Shown here: positions 6,607-6,723 of the stretch, piece by piece
How the letters are laid out: every line of letters begins with the position of its first letter
Numbering within the stretch: position 1 is the stretch's first letter
NCBI GenBank assembly: GCA_937863215.1
Contig: CALMFQ010000346.1
Span: 1 to 6,723 of the forward strand
DNA: 6,723 nucleotides
Reading direction: 5' to 3'
Source of the DNA: an uncultured Pseudomonadota bacterium
GTDB lineage: Bacteria; Pseudomonadota; Gammaproteobacteria; Burkholderiales; SCOH01
Notes under the pieces: model-generated
Databases searched by the model: none
Seen by the model: only the letters and a program-made list of their open reading frames with translations
What the model was told of the DNA's origin: nothing
Position numbers and translations under genes: made by a program

Positions 6607-6631
6607 AAATGAACCGTAAGGCTGAATTGTC

Positions 6632-6723
6632 ATGACGCTGAATCCCCAAGTTGCCGCCGTTACCGCCGCCATCGTTGCCCGCAGCCAGGCCAGCCGCAGT
6701 GCCTATCTGCAGCGGCTGCAGCA
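6632..6723 (+). CDS. edd: 6-phosphogluconate dehydratase, N-terminal fragment (continues beyond window)
   Basis: Only 30 complete codons are visible, beginning MTLNPQVAAVTAAIVARSQA and continuing SRSAYLQRLQQ. This matches the Edd N-terminus as I know it from E. coli (MNPQLLRVTNRIIERS, then RETRSAYLARI). Edd is an iron-sulfur dehydratase converting 6-phosphogluconate to KDPG, the committed Entner-Doudoroff step. None of the catalytic part is in the window. TAAGG at 6616-6620 is a possible but distant ribosome binding site, 11 bases from the ATG. The divergent position opposite zwf, across shared HexR-like sites, strongly supports the call. Whether eda or glk follows is unseen. Confidence 0.88.
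   Translation, partial: MTLNPQVAAVTAAIVARSQASRSAYLQRLQ

Overview
The window looks like GC-rich proteobacterial chromosome. The Entner-Doudoroff gene cluster with a hexR-type repressor, the codon use and the protein style fit a betaproteobacterium best. Chromobacteriaceae (Neisseriales) is my guess, but nothing here proves the genus. Almost all coding is on the minus strand. The very long plus-strand frames are antisense shadows.

Right side (3386-6723) is a central carbon module. A minus-strand operon runs zwf (glucose-6-phosphate dehydrogenase), pgl (6-phosphogluconolactonase), hexR (RpiR-family repressor). A divergent edd (6-phosphogluconate dehydratase) starts at 6632 and leaves the window. 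Together these take glucose-6-phosphate to KDPG, and HexR is the KDPG-sensing repressor of such genes. The 95-bp AT-rich gap between zwf and edd holds two inverted HexR-like operator sites. A 119-bp palindromic repeat sits inside the 5' end of pgl and is apparently translated in frame.

Left side (1-3031) is a two-gene minus-strand unit. A PhnD-like periplasmic substrate-binding protein is followed 10 bp later by a membrane hybrid histidine kinase with one complete and one partial receiver domain; the kinase runs off the left edge. No transporter permease or ATPase is visible, which suggests that the binding protein serves the kinase as a periplasmic sensor.

The two sides are separated by a 354-bp gap (3032-3385) with no convincing gene. 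It contains an extended inverted repeat, a short hairpin just after hexR, and, on the plus strand, a string of short blocks resembling a decayed cobalamin riboswitch. That last reading is tentative.
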